The notes: generated from the sequence alone by a model not told the origin. 64,000 nt of DNA from Streptomyces sp. DT2A-34 (GCF_030499515.1 NZ_JASTWJ010000001.1:3576001-3640000); one strand, 5' to 3'. Counted from the stretch's first letter, positions 26,969 to 35,972 are shown. Made by a program: numbers and translations.

Positions 26969-27604
26969 GTGAGTTCCCATCCGCCCATACCGACGCGAGT
27001 CGTGCTGCTCTGCGGCCCCTCCGGCTCCGGCAAGTCCCTTCTCGCCGCCCGCTCCGGTCTTCCGGTGCTGCGGCTCGACGACTTCTACAAAGAGGGCGAC
27101 GACCCGACCCTGCCGCAGGTCCCCGGGAGCTCCGACATCGACTGGGACCACCCCGGCTCGTGGGACGCCGACACGGCCGTGGCGGCGATCACGGAGCTGT
27201 GCCGCACGGGCCGTACGAACGTGCCGCTGTACGACATCTCGCTCAGCGCCCGCACCGGCGAGGAGGCCGTCGAGATCGGCCGTACCCCGCTGTTCATCGC
27301 GGAGGGCATCTTCGCGGCCGAGATCGTGACCCGCTGCCGGGAACTCGGTGTGCTGGCCGACGCGCTGTGCCTGAGCCGCGGCCCGGTGAAGACCTTCCGC
27401 CGCCGCTTCGTGCGCGATCTGAAGGAGGGCCGCAAGTCGGTCCCGTTCCTCCTGCGCCGCGGCTGGCGCCTGATGCGCCTGGAACGCTCGATCATCGCCC
27501 ACCAGACCGCGCTGGGCGCCCACGCCTGCGACCGGGACGAGGCCCTCGGCCGCCTCACCTCGGCCGCCGCGGGCCGCCGCCCGGCGGCGGCTCCGGCCAC
27601 CTGA
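26969..27604 (+). CDS. Uridine kinase-like P-loop protein
   Basis: A 211-aa P-loop kinase with Walker A GPSGSGKSLLAAR at ~15 and LDDFYKEGDDPTLP, the nucleoside-binding segment of uridine kinases. DWDHPGSWDAD and PLYDIS are also family features, as is EGIFAAE. It would phosphorylate uridine/cytidine to the monophosphate. GTG 26969 is preferred; the longer frame from 26900 has no homology. Nucleoside salvage context (deoC upstream, cdd-deoA elsewhere) fits, but no CTACGCGCGTAG site precedes it. Confidence 0.8.
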   Translation: MSSHPPIPTRVVLLCGPSGSGKSLLAARSGLPVLRLDDFYKEGDDPTLPQVPGSSDIDWDHPGSWDADTAVAAITELCRTGRTNVPLYDISLSARTGEEAVEIGRTPLFIAEGIFAAEIVTRCRELGVLADALCLSRGPVKTFRRRFVRDLKEGRKSVPFLLRRGWRLMRLERSIIAHQTALGAHACDRDEALGRLTSAAAGRRPAAAPAT

Positions 27605-27665
27605 ACGAAGCCGGCGCCTTCTCCGTCGTAGGAGCGGAACAACGGTCCCCGTGGGAAGGAAGCCG

Positions 27666-28007
27666 ATGACGACTGCTCTGCGGACCGGCCGACGGCTGGT
27701 CATGGCGTCCCTGCTCATCGCGGCGGCCGTCGGCTGTGCGGGGTCGGGAGGCGCGTCCGAGGCGTCGTGCGCGTACCTGGTCACCTACGACAGCCGCACC
27801 TACCTGGATGTCGCGAACGTCGACTTCACCGTCGGGGAGAAGCTGGGCACGGCCACGATCCCGGAGTGCGACGACACCCCGAACACCCCCGGGGACACCG
27901 TCCCGGAGCGCACGATCACCGCGTACGAGGTCGAGGGGATGGACCCGGCCGTCACCATCGCTGTAGGCGACACGGCTGCCGAAGCGATCCTCATGCAGGT
28001 CCGCTGA
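27666..28007 (+). CDS. Small lipoprotein of unknown function
   Basis: A 113-aa protein with a basic N-terminus, a hydrophobic signal and a lipobox AAAVGCAG, so cleavage and lipidation at Cys ~25 are expected. The mature part has two more Cys (ASCAYL and PECDDT) and a beta-rich pattern. It resembles the Streptomyces DUF6281-type small lipoproteins from memory. ATG 27666 follows GGAAGGAAG. Convergent with sigQ. Confidence 0.72.
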   Translation: MTTALRTGRRLVMASLLIAAAVGCAGSGGASEASCAYLVTYDSRTYLDVANVDFTVGEKLGTATIPECDDTPNTPGDTVPERTITAYEVEGMDPAVTIAVGDTAAEAILMQVR

Positions 28008-28063
28008 CCGCACAGCGAAGCGGGACTGGACGGACCCCCCGGCCCTCCAGCCCCGCTGCCGTT

Positions 28064-28094
28064 GTGCTCCGCCGCTTCCCCCGTGGCGGAGCAC
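28064..28094. terminator. Hairpin between convergent lipoprotein and sigQ genes
   Basis: GTGCTCCGCC (28064-28073) pairs with GGCGGAGCAC (28085-28094). It is followed, up to 28180, by many C-runs that are G-runs on the sigQ strand. Confidence 0.75.
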
Positions 28095-28187
28095 CCCCCG
28101 TTTCCCCCGTTGGTCCCCCGCGGGCCCCCCGGCCCCCGTGGGTCCCCCCCACTTGCCACCGCTCCCCCGAGCGGCCCCCCAAGACCT

Positions 28188-28934
28188 TCAGGCGACGAGC
28201 TCCCCGAAGGCGTCCTCCTCGTCACGGCCGAAGCTGAGGACCTCGTCCTCGCGCAGCCGGCGGAGCGACCGCCAGATGCTGGACTTCACCGTGCCGACAC
28301 TGATGTCGAGGATCTCCGCGATCTCCGGGTCGGTGCGGCCCTCGTAGTAGCGGAGGACCAGCATCGTGCGCTGGAGTTCGGGCAGCCGGGCGAGCGCCTG
28401 CCACAGGACCGCGCGCAGCTCGGTGCCGCGCATCGCGTCCGTGTCGCCGGGCGTCTCCGGCAGCTCCTCGGTCGGGTATTCGTTCAGCTTGCGGCGGCGC
28501 CACGCGCTGATGTGCAGGTTGGTCATGGTGCGGCGGAGGTATCCGCCGACCGCGGCCTTGTCGCTGATCCGGTCCCAGGCCCTGTACGTCGAGAAGAGGG
28601 CGCTCTGCAGCAGATCCTCGGCCTCGAAACGGTCACCGGTCAGGTGGTAGGCGGTGGCGTACAGGGAGGCGCGGCGCTCCTGGACGTAGGCGGTGAACTC
28701 CGCCTCCGACAGCGAGCTCCGACGCTCCCCCGAGTCCTCCCTGTACGCGGCTCCCCCGTGCGTTTCCCCCGTGAAACCGTCAACCACCGTCATGTACGCG
28801 GTGTGCTGACGCCCGGTGCCGCGAGCGCACCCCCGCCCGCTCACGGCACCGGACTTCTCGGAACCCCGGCCCCCGTGCACGTCGTGCAGGCGCGTGACCA
28901 CTGCGCTGGTGCTGGTGCCGTGCAGCGTGTTCAT
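28188..28934 (-). CDS. sigQ: ECF RNA polymerase sigma factor SigQ
   Basis: A 248-aa ECF sigma factor of the SigE/SigQ type. Region 2 spans ~80-150 (ASLYATAYHLTGDRFEAEDL, then TYRAWDRI) and region 4 spans ~180-235 (LARLPELQRTMLVLRYYEGR, then EIAEILDISVGTVKSSIWRS). A ~50-residue unstructured N-terminus precedes; an internal ATG at 28793 is an alternative start. It is divergent from afsQ1, the arrangement known for sigQ-afsQ1-afsQ2 in S. coelicolor, where the system links nitrogen/glutamate signals to antibiotic production and development. Confidence 0.9.
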   Translation of the reverse strand: MNTLHGTSTSAVVTRLHDVHGGRGSEKSGAVSGRGCARGTGRQHTAYMTVVDGFTGETHGGAAYREDSGERRSSLSEAEFTAYVQERRASLYATAYHLTGDRFEAEDLLQSALFSTYRAWDRISDKAAVGGYLRRTMTNLHISAWRRRKLNEYPTEELPETPGDTDAMRGTELRAVLWQALARLPELQRTMLVLRYYEGRTDPEIAEILDISVGTVKSSIWRSLRRLREDEVLSFGRDEEDAFGELVA

Positions 28935-29051
28935 CTCGCGCCCCCCGTCGTGGACTTCCGGTGTTCTCGTTCGTCTTGCTGTCGTGCGACTTGCTGTCTT
29001 GCCTGTGCCGAAAAGCTTGCCCGGGCACCTTCATGGCCGTGTCCGCCGACT

Positions 29052-29067
29052 GTCACAGACCTGTCAC
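29052..29067. promoter_or_regulatory. AfsQ1 binding site (GTnAC-N6-GTnAC)
   Basis: GTCAC-AGACCT-GTCAC is an exact match to the published AfsQ1 consensus of two direct GTnAC repeats 6 bp apart. It lies in the sigQ-afsQ1 divergent gap, 118 bp from the sigQ start and 130 bp from the afsQ1 start. Confidence 0.8.
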
Positions 29068-29196
29068 AGGGGCCTGTGTCAGAGGTCGCCCCCAGGCGCG
29101 GGACAGTCCGGGCACAGACAAACGCGCTACGTGCGCGTAGCCGTACAGCTCGTACAGGTGTCGAAAGACCGCCCCGCATGGGCCAGAATGACCCCC

Positions 29197-29874
29197 GTGC
29201 CTTCCCTGTTGCTGATCGAGGACGACGACGCCATCCGCACGGCCCTGGAGCTCTCACTGACGCGCCAGGGACACCGTGTGGCCACGGCTGCCACCGGTGA
29301 GGACGGCCTGAAGCTGCTGCGTGAGCAGCGGCCGGACCTGATCGTGCTGGACGTGATGCTGCCCGGCATCGACGGCTTCGAGGTGTGCCGCCGCATCCGG
29401 CGCACCGACCAGCTGCCGATCATCCTGCTGACCGCGCGCAGCGACGACATCGACGTCGTGGTCGGACTGGAGTCCGGCGCGGACGACTATGTCGTCAAAC
29501 CCGTGCAGGGCCGCGTCCTCGACGCCCGGATCCGGGCCGTGCTGCGGCGCGGGGAGCGGGAGTCCAACGACGCGGCGACCTACGGCAGCCTCGTCATCGA
29601 CCGTGCGGCGATGACCGTGACGAAGAACGGCGAGGACCTCCAGCTGACCCCGACCGAGCTGCGCCTGCTGCTCGAACTGAGCCGCCGGCCGGGCCAGGCC
29701 CTGTCCCGCCAGCAACTGCTGCGCCTGGTCTGGGAGCACGACTACCTGGGCGACTCACGCCTGGTCGACGCGTGCGTCCAGCGCCTGCGCGCCAAGGTCG
29801 AGGACGTCCCCTCCTCCCCCACCCTGATCCGTACCGTGCGTGGTGTCGGCTACCGCCTGGACGCGCCTCAGTGA
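29197..29874 (+). CDS. afsQ1: Response regulator AfsQ1 (OmpR/PhoB type)
   Basis: A 225-aa two-domain regulator. The receiver (1-120) has acidic pocket IEDDD, phosphoacceptor Asp52 in VLDVMLPG, Thr in LLTARSDD and Lys in DYVVKPVQGR. The winged-helix output domain (~130-225) ends TVRGVGYRLDAPQ. GTG 29197 gives the same length as S. coelicolor AfsQ1; the open frame upstream covers the promoter. There is no SD, so it may be leaderless. Its stop overlaps the afsQ2 GTG (GTGA). Confidence 0.94.
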   Translation: MPSLLLIEDDDAIRTALELSLTRQGHRVATAATGEDGLKLLREQRPDLIVLDVMLPGIDGFEVCRRIRRTDQLPIILLTARSDDIDVVVGLESGADDYVVKPVQGRVLDARIRAVLRRGERESNDAATYGSLVIDRAAMTVTKNGEDLQLTPTELRLLLELSRRPGQALSRQQLLRLVWEHDYLGDSRLVDACVQRLRAKVEDVPSSPTLIRTVRGVGYRLDAPQ

Positions 29875-31454
29875 CCAACGCGCAAGGGGGGTTCCGCGGC
29901 TGGGTCGCGGCTCGCAAGGGAGTGTGGTCGAGGCTGCGTTTCACGAGCCTGCGACTGCGCCTGGTGGTCGTTTTCGGCCTGGTGGCGCTCACGGCCGCCG
30001 TATCGGCCTCCGGGATCGCCTACTGGCTCAACCGCGAGGCGGTGCTCACGCGCACCCAGGACGCGGTGCTGCGCGACTTCGAGCAGGAGATGCAGAACCG
30101 CGCGGGCCTGCTGCCCGAGGCGCCGACGCAGGACGAACTGCAGCACACCGCCGGGCAGATGGCCAACAGCAGCCAGCGCTTCAGCGTGCTGCTGGTCGCC
30201 GACGACGCCGACGGCACTCCCGCGTACGGCTCCTCCGGCGGCCTGGACGGCTTCACGCTCGCGGACGTGCCCGCGTCACTGCGCAAGGCGGTGAACGAGA
30301 AGCAGCCGGTCGACTCCACCAACAAGTCGCAGTACCACCTGTACTGGCAGCGGATCGTGGAGGACGACCAGCCGTATCTGATCGCCGGCACCAAGGTGAA
30401 CGGTGGCGGCCCGACCGGCTACATGCTCAAGTCCCTGGAGCAGGAGGCCAAGGACCTCAACTCCCTGGCCTGGTCGCTCGGCATCGCCACGGGCCTGGCG
30501 CTGATCGGCTCCGCGCTGCTGGCGCAGGCCGCCGCCACGACCGTACTGAAGCCCGTGCAGCGCCTGGGCGCCGCCGCCCGCCGGCTCGGCGAGGGCAGGC
30601 TGGACACCCGCCTCCGAGTCTCGGGGACGGACGAACTGGCCGACCTCTCCCGGACGTTCAACAACGCCGCGGAAGCTCTGGAGAAGCGGGTCGCCGACAT
30701 GGCCGGGCGCGACGAGGCGTCCCGCCGCTTCGTGGCCGACATGTCGCACGAACTGCGCACCCCCCTCACCGCGATCACCGCCGTGACGGAGGTGCTGGAG
30801 GAGGAACTGGAGGCGGAGACCGGCTCCATGGACCCGATGATCGAGCCCGCCGTTCGCCTGGTCGTCAGCGAGACACGCCGCCTGAACGACCTCGTCGAGA
30901 ACCTCATGGAGGTCACCCGCTTCGACGCGGGCACCGCCCGCCTGGTCCTGGACGACGTCGACGTCGCCGACCAGATCACGGCCTGCATCGACGCCCGGGC
31001 CTGGCTGGACGCGGTGGACCTGGACGCCGAGCGCGGCCTCATGGCCCGCCTGGACCCCCGCCGCCTCGACGTCATCATGGCCAACCTCATCGGCAACGCC
31101 CTCAAGCACGGCGGCTCGCCGGTCCGCGTCTCGGTCGGCGAGGCGGACGACTCGGTCGTCATCCAGGTACGCGACCACGGCCCCGGCATCCCCGAAGACG
31201 TCCTCCCCCACGTCTTCGACCGCTTCTACAAGGCCAGCGCCTCCCGCCCCCGCTCCGAGGGCAGCGGCCTCGGCCTGTCCATCGCCCTGGAGAACGCTCA
31301 CATCCACGGCGGCGACATCACCGCCGCCAACTCCCCCGAAGGCGGCGCGGTGTTCACCCTGCACCTGCCCCAGGGCACGTCGAAGCCGGCGGAACAGGAC
31401 GGCGACGAGAACAACGGCGAGGGCACCGACGCCACGGAGAAGGGGGACGCGTGA
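29871..31454 (+). CDS. afsQ2: Sensor histidine kinase AfsQ2
   Basis: A 527-aa membrane kinase with TM1 at ~28-48, an extracytoplasmic sensor of ~150 residues and TM2 at ~200-220. HAMP follows, then the HisKA motif VADMSHELRTPLTAI with His293, N box NLIGNALKHGG, G1 DHGPGIPEDV, F box FDRFYKAS and G2 GSGLGLSIA. An acidic C-terminal tail follows. It phosphorylates AfsQ1. It starts by 4-bp overlap with afsQ1 and its own stop overlaps the lipoprotein gene by 4 bp, making a three-gene operon. Confidence 0.94.
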   Translation: MTNAQGGFRGWVAARKGVWSRLRFTSLRLRLVVVFGLVALTAAVSASGIAYWLNREAVLTRTQDAVLRDFEQEMQNRAGLLPEAPTQDELQHTAGQMANSSQRFSVLLVADDADGTPAYGSSGGLDGFTLADVPASLRKAVNEKQPVDSTNKSQYHLYWQRIVEDDQPYLIAGTKVNGGGPTGYMLKSLEQEAKDLNSLAWSLGIATGLALIGSALLAQAAATTVLKPVQRLGAAARRLGEGRLDTRLRVSGTDELADLSRTFNNAAEALEKRVADMAGRDEASRRFVADMSHELRTPLTAITAVTEVLEEELEAETGSMDPMIEPAVRLVVSETRRLNDLVENLMEVTRFDAGTARLVLDDVDVADQITACIDARAWLDAVDLDAERGLMARLDPRRLDVIMANLIGNALKHGGSPVRVSVGEADDSVVIQVRDHGPGIPEDVLPHVFDRFYKASASRPRSEGSGLGLSIALENAHIHGGDITAANSPEGGAVFTLHLPQGTSKPAEQDGDENNGEGTDATEKGDA

Positions 31455-32059
31455 GGAACGTACGCCGCCTTCTGGCTCTCTCCACACTCACCGCCGCCCT
31501 GCTGACCGGATGCGGCATACGGTCCACGGAGGTCCCGACCGACTTCGGCCCCGGCCCCTCCCGCGTGCACTGCTCACTCTCCGAACCGGACGTGTCGACG
31601 CAGGCCACCCGAGGACTCCCGGTCCAGGTGTTCCTGCTCTGCGGGTCCCAGCTGGTGGCCGTCGACCGGACCGTACGCGTACCGGAAGGCACCGCGGACT
31701 CGGAGCGACGCGTCCTCGTGGCCCAGGGCCTCCTGGACGAACTGGAGGCAACGCCGTCGGCCGACGAGAAGGAGGCCGGCTACACCACGGACGTCCGCGG
31801 CGCCATGAGCGTGAGCAGCCCACGCGCCGACGACCCCGACGAGGCACTGCGCCTGAGCACACCCCCCAACGACCTCACCTCATACGCGCTCGCCCAGATC
31901 GTCTGCACATTCTCGGACTCGACGGCAGCCGAGGGCGACGGCTCGGTAATCCTCGGCGGCCCCGACGAAGACCCCCTACGCCGCTACGAGTGCACGGACG
32001 AGGTCCGCACCCGCCCCGGCAGCAACGAGCCCCCGTCGACCGAGGTCACAGACGGCTGA
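31451..32059 (+). CDS. Lipoprotein encoded with afsQ1-afsQ2
   Basis: A 202-aa protein with signal RRLLALSTLTAALLTGCGIR, so lipidation at Cys ~21. The mature domain has a GerMN-like flavour (VQVFLLCGSQLVAVDRTV, VLVAQGLLDEL) and further Cys residues at VCTFSD and YECTDE. Translational coupling to afsQ2 (GTGA) suggests it works with the kinase outside the membrane, possibly as accessory sensor. That role is inference. Confidence 0.85.
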   Translation: MRNVRRLLALSTLTAALLTGCGIRSTEVPTDFGPGPSRVHCSLSEPDVSTQATRGLPVQVFLLCGSQLVAVDRTVRVPEGTADSERRVLVAQGLLDELEATPSADEKEAGYTTDVRGAMSVSSPRADDPDEALRLSTPPNDLTSYALAQIVCTFSDSTAAEGDGSVILGGPDEDPLRRYECTDEVRTRPGSNEPPSTEVTDG

Positions 32060-32371
32060 ACCATGACGCACCCCCACGGCGCCGCACCCGCGTACGGCGG
32101 CAAGGGGACGTGCCGGGGGTGTCCGCCCGCAGGGTCGGGCGTCAAGAAACAGCACCTCTCCCAACGCCCACCGCCCGACCGAGGACGGACACCCCCCGGC
32201 ACGGCCCCGACCCACAACCCACCCGCAGGCGCTACCCGCACCCCCACCGGACAGCAACGGGCCGCCGCAGGCACCCCCGGCCCCACCGCCGGAGGCACGT
32301 TGTGGCGGACGCCTCACCCCGGAGCGCCACGTCCCGGAACCGATCCCGCCGGGGGGCGCGTCTTGGGGGGC

Positions 32372-32923
32372 GTGCAGCGTCAAGGCTCCATCGGCGGCAG
32401 CGCCGCGATCCGCATCCGTGCGACGGGGGGTGTCCTCCTGGTCGCGCACCTCGCGTTCGTCGCCTGGCTCACGCTGCGCCCCCTGGACGTCCCCTGGGTG
32501 ATGCCCGCCAACCTGCGCCCGTTCGCCGGGATCAGAGCGGATCTGGCGCTGGGCTGGCAGGAGGCCGCCCGCCGCATCGCCGAGGGCCTCGCACTGCTCG
32601 CACCACTCGGCGTCCTGATCCCGATGGCACACGGCAGACTCACCGCCTCCCCCCTCGGCTCCCTGGTCCGCACGATCGCCGCCGGCGCCCTGATCTCGCT
32701 GGGCATCGAGCTGCTGCAGACCGGCGTACCCGGCCAGATCGTCGATGTCGACTCACTGCTGCTGAACACGGTGGGCGTGGCGCTGGCGCACACGACGGTG
32801 GTCCCGGCCGCCCGCGCCTGGCTCCGCCGCAGGTCCGAGCGCGCACACCGGGCGACGGTCCCCCAGGAGGAGCCCTCTCAGGGTCGGACCCCGACGATTC
32901 CCAGGGTCGGCATAGCTCCGTAG
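32372..32923 (+). CDS. VanZ-family membrane protein
   Basis: A 183-aa protein with about four transmembrane helices. The VanZ pattern is visible: AWLTLRPLDVPW, NLRPFAGIRADL, then ALLAPLGVLIPM and ELLQTGVPGQIVDVDSLLLNTVG, the conserved polar end of the family. Its physiological role is not established; VanZ itself gives low teicoplanin resistance. GTG 32372 is favoured since membrane homology starts just after it; the frame upstream to 32063 is Pro/Arg-rich and unlike coding sequence. No strong SD, so the start is uncertain. Confidence 0.75.
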   Translation: MQRQGSIGGSAAIRIRATGGVLLVAHLAFVAWLTLRPLDVPWVMPANLRPFAGIRADLALGWQEAARRIAEGLALLAPLGVLIPMAHGRLTASPLGSLVRTIAAGALISLGIELLQTGVPGQIVDVDSLLLNTVGVALAHTTVVPAARAWLRRRSERAHRATVPQEEPSQGRTPTIPRVGIAP

Positions 32924-33030
32924 AGTGACGCTTTGCCCGCTTCGTCGCTCTAGCGTTGATGTCAGATGAGGCACCGCCTCGGGAGGCCCCACAGCAGGCC
33001 TTCGACCGACGTTCGCGAAGGAGTCGCACC

Positions 33031-33240
33031 ATGACCGCGCTTGCCCGCCCCACCCACGGCCGCATGATCGGCGGAGTGTGCGCCGCGCTGGCCCAGCGCT
33101 TCGGCACCTCCGCGACGACGATGCGCGTGATCTTCCTGGTCTCCTGCCTGCTCCCGGGCCCGCAGTTCCTGCTCTACATAGCCCTGTGGCTCCTGCTCCC
33201 CTCGGAAGACAAGGCGAACAAGACGCGCACGGCCTGGTGA
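33031..33240 (+). CDS. PspC domain membrane protein
   Basis: A 69-aa PspC-type protein. RMIGGVCAALAQRFGTS is the PspC signature, followed by a membrane helix VIFLVSCLLPGPQFLLYIAL and the terminal motif LWLLLPSED. ATG 33031 follows AAGGAG at good distance. In other bacteria PspC senses envelope stress; here only the minimal domain is present. Confidence 0.9.
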   Translation: MTALARPTHGRMIGGVCAALAQRFGTSATTMRVIFLVSCLLPGPQFLLYIALWLLLPSEDKANKTRTAW

Positions 33241-33269
33241 ACCGCTCGACGCACAGGCGTACACGGATA

Positions 33270-33314
33270 CGCCGCTGGGGCGCACCCGGTGTCCAAGGGT
33301 GCGCCCCAGCGGCG
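33270..33314. terminator. Perfect 17-bp bidirectional hairpin
   Basis: CGCCGCTGGGGCGCACC pairs with GGTGCGCCCCAGCGGCG around an 11-nt loop, between convergent pspC-like and secreted-protein genes. Confidence 0.92.
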
Positions 33315-33332
33315 CGCTCAGAGTGAGCGGTC

Positions 33333-33749
33333 TCAGCCGAGCGGAACACCGTTCACGGGCAGACCCTCGGTGGGCAGACCCGTGGGCACCCCCTGGGTGA
33401 GACCCTCGGCGGCCAGGCCCTGCACCGGCATACCGCCGAGCAGCCCGCCGGCCACGCCGGTCGGGCCACCGGCCAGCGCCTGCTCGGCAGCCGGCTGCAC
33501 ACCGGACGTCACGCCGGTCTGCGCGGCGGACAGCCCGGTGGTGACCGCCTCGGGCCCGCTGGCCAGCCCGGCACCGGCACCCGGCGCCGCCTGGGCGAGG
33601 TCCCCGGCCGGGAGGGTCTGGACGGCGCCCAGCGCCGCACCGGCGACGTCCGGGGCGATGGGCGCGGCGTTCGCGGCGCCCGCACCGGCGGCGGCGAAGG
33701 CGGCACCGAGCGCGGCGACACCGAGGGTCTTGGCAGCAGACTGCTTCAT
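33333..33749 (-). CDS. Small secreted Ala/Gly/Pro-rich protein
   Basis: A 138-aa protein with a Sec signal peptide (MKQSAAKTLGVAALGAAFAA, cleavage near AANAA-PI at ~29). The mature part of ~110 residues has low complexity: repeated AxxGL, GLPTEGL and PVxG motifs and no Cys. No known domain. Its bias could suit a surface or spore-wall filler protein, but no function can be assigned. Confidence 0.78.
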   Translation of the reverse strand: MKQSAAKTLGVAALGAAFAAAGAGAANAAPIAPDVAGAALGAVQTLPAGDLAQAAPGAGAGLASGPEAVTTGLSAAQTGVTSGVQPAAEQALAGGPTGVAGGLLGGMPVQGLAAEGLTQGVPTGLPTEGLPVNGVPLG

Positions 33750-33886
33750 GAAATGCGTCCTCGAAATTCGTTACGGGGTTGTGAGCGGTTCTCGACCGTA
33801 AACACGCCCGGCACACCGCCGCAAACATCGAAATGAGGACGGATTGTGAATAGTGCCTGCATTCCCCGTGGGCGCAGAGCCTCCGG

Positions 33887-35050
33887 TCACCCCTCCCCAG
33901 CGGCAGAGTCGCTGGTAGAGGTCGCCTGTCGGAAAAGCCACTCGGACTTCAGTTCGGCATATCCGGGCTTGATCACGTCATTGATCATCGCGAGCCGTTC
34001 ATCGAAAGGAATGAACGATGATTTCATCGCATTGACGGAGAACCACTGCATGTCATCGAGCGTGTAACCGAACGCCTCGACAAGATGCTCGAATTCTCGG
34101 CTCATGGTTGTGTGGGACATGAGGCGGTTGTCGGTGTTCACGGTGGCCCGGAAGTGCAGTCGGCGCAGCAGCCCGATGGGGTGGGCGGCGTAGGAGTCGG
34201 CGGCGCCCGTCTGGAGGTTGGAGCTGGGGCACAGCTCCAGCGGGATGCGCTTGTCCCGTACGTACGAGGCGAGCCGGCCTAGCTTCACCGAGCCGTCGGC
34301 GTGCACCTGGATGTCGTCGATGATGCGCACCCCGTGCCCGAGCCGGTCGGCGCCGCACCACTGCAGGGCCTGCCAGATGGACGGCAGACCGAAGGCCTCG
34401 CCCGCGTGGATGGTGAAGTGGTTGTTCTCGCGCTTGAGGTACTCGAAGGCGTCGAGATGCCGGGTGGGCGGATGGCCGGCCTCGGCGCCCGCGATGTCGA
34501 AGCCGACGACGCCCAGGTCGCGGTAGCGGTTGGCGAGTTCGGCGATCTCCAGGGCGCGGGCGGCGTGTCGCATGGCGGTGAGCAGGGCGCCCACGCGGAT
34601 GCGGTGGCCGTTCTCCCGCGCGATCCGCTCGCCCTCCCGGAAGCCCTCGTTGACGGCCTCGACGACCTCTTCGAGGGTGAGCCCGCCTTCGAGGTGCTGT
34701 TCGGGCGCGTACCGCACCTCGGCGTAGACGACTCCGTCCTCGGCGAGGTCCTCGGCGCACTCGCGCGCGACCCGGACGAGGGCGTCGCGGGTCTGCATCA
34801 CGCCGACGGTGTGGGAGAAGGTCTCCAGGTACCGCTCCAGGGAGCCGGAGTCGGCCGCCTCGCGGAACCACAGGCCGAGCTTGGCGGGGTCGGTCTCGGG
34901 GAGCTGGGTGTAGCCCGTCGCGCGGGCGAGCTCGACGACGGTGCCGGGGCGCAGCCCGCCGTCGAGGTGGTCGTGCAGCAGAACCTTCGGCGCCCGGCGG
35001 ATCTGGTCCGAGCTCGGAATGGTCGCCTTCGGGGCAGTCTCGCTCGTCAT
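33887..35050 (-). CDS. add: Adenosine deaminase
   Basis: Converts adenosine/deoxyadenosine to inosine/deoxyinosine, feeding PNP. A 387-aa metal-dependent amidohydrolase with the [10 protein letters not shown] zinc motif, TIHAGEAFG (zinc His and catalytic Glu), RLGHGVRI and [10 protein letters not shown] (zinc and proton-transfer Asp). ATG 35050 is chosen because homology begins there; the open frame upstream runs through the operator. The -10 TACAGT lies 6 nt upstream (complement of 35057-35062), so it is leaderless, and the operator abuts it. Confidence 0.95.
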   Translation of the reverse strand: MTSETAPKATIPSSDQIRRAPKVLLHDHLDGGLRPGTVVELARATGYTQLPETDPAKLGLWFREAADSGSLERYLETFSHTVGVMQTRDALVRVARECAEDLAEDGVVYAEVRYAPEQHLEGGLTLEEVVEAVNEGFREGERIARENGHRIRVGALLTAMRHAARALEIAELANRYRDLGVVGFDIAGAEAGHPPTRHLDAFEYLKRENNHFTIHAGEAFGLPSIWQALQWCGADRLGHGVRIIDDIQVHADGSVKLGRLASYVRDKRIPLELCPSSNLQTGAADSYAAHPIGLLRRLHFRATVNTDNRLMSHTTMSREFEHLVEAFGYTLDDMQWFSVNAMKSSFIPFDERLAMINDVIKPGYAELKSEWLFRQATSTSDSAAGEG

Positions 35051-35066
35051 TTTCGCACTGTAACGC

Positions 35067-35078
35067 CTACGCGCGTAG
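35067..35078. promoter_or_regulatory. Operator CTACGCGCGTAG of add
   Basis: Perfect palindrome 16 bp upstream of the add ATG and 4 bp upstream of the -10 box TACAGT (complement of 35057-35062). Confidence 0.82.
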
Positions 35079-35184
35079 ACGGCGGGTTCATCGGGCCGTT
35101 TCCCTCGGTGTACGAATCCGTCGATACGTAACGGTGACCCCACGGCAGGGTGGCGTACACCCGCGCTTCTGACACTGTTCTGTC

Positions 35185-35946
35185 ATGGCACACCAAGCGA
35201 CGCCGGTTCGCAGGGCCCGGCTGGGCAGAGCGATCGGGCCGGAGCCGACAGCGGTGAGTGGCGTGGTCCTCCTGCTTCCCGGCGGTGACGAGGTATCACA
35301 GCGCAAGCCGGCCACGTTGTTGGCGACCTCGTACGTGCGGACGCTGGGGCGCCGCCTGATGCGGGCGGGACGCGGGGAGGGGCTGGCGACACATGTCGTC
35401 CACTACCGCTTCCGCGGCTGGAACGGCAGTGCCGCGAACCTCGCGAGCGACGCGTCATGGGCCGCGGACGAGGTCGTACGGCGCTATGGCGACGTCCCCG
35501 TGTGCCTCGCCGGGATCGACATGGGCGGGCGGGCGGCCCTGCACGCGGGTGGCCATGAGGCCGTCAACTCCGTGCTGGCCATCGCTCCTTGGCTGCCGGA
35601 GGAGGACCTGGCGGCCTCGCCCGAACCGGTGAAGCAGCTCGGCGGGCGGCGGGTGCTGATCGTGCACGGCACGAACGACGAGGTCTCCGACCCCGAGCTG
35701 TCCTTTCGGTTGGCGGTGCGGGCGAAGAAGGCGAACCGGGATGTGTGCCGGTTCGAAGTGCACTCCGATCGGCATGGGTTGCACCAGCATCGGGATGAAG
35801 TCCTCGCGTTGGCCGAGGACTTCGTCATGGGGGCCCTGTTCGGGAGGGCGTTCTCCCGGCCGGTCGCCGACGCGCTCGCGGCTCCGCCGCCCTTGGGGTT
35901 GCGGATGCCGTTGGCCGCGGGGTTCGGTAAGTCGTTGCGGCGATAG
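35185..35946 (+). CDS. Alpha/beta-hydrolase-fold protein
   Basis: A 253-aa protein with the fold's strand order: GVVLLLPGG near 26, HVVHYRFRGW near 70, the nucleophile elbow LAGIDMGGRAALHAG near 110, LIVHGTNDEVSD near 157 (acid) and SDRHGLHQHRDEV near 195 (His). The elbow has Asp where esterases have Ser, giving GxDxG, as in Asp-nucleophile members (epoxide hydrolases, dehalogenases) or a non-enzymatic relative. Substrate unknown. It is divergent from add. Confidence 0.8.
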   Translation: MAHQATPVRRARLGRAIGPEPTAVSGVVLLLPGGDEVSQRKPATLLATSYVRTLGRRLMRAGRGEGLATHVVHYRFRGWNGSAANLASDASWAADEVVRRYGDVPVCLAGIDMGGRAALHAGGHEAVNSVLAIAPWLPEEDLAASPEPVKQLGGRRVLIVHGTNDEVSDPELSFRLAVRAKKANRDVCRFEVHSDRHGLHQHRDEVLALAEDFVMGALFGRAFSRPVADALAAPPPLGLRMPLAAGFGKSLRR

Positions 35947-35972
35947 CGCCGTTCGGGTGGTTGATTCGTCGG

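Noticed and set aside
29127..29140. CTACGTGCGCGTAG near afsQ1, resembling the nucleoside operator
   Set aside because: It is 14 bp long and imperfect as a palindrome, and afsQ1 is not a nucleoside gene; probably coincidence.
34126..34148. TTGTCGGTG inside add, resembling the RecA-NDp -35 element
   Set aside because: The sequence 8 bp later is GGCCCG, not TANNNT, and it lies in coding sequence.
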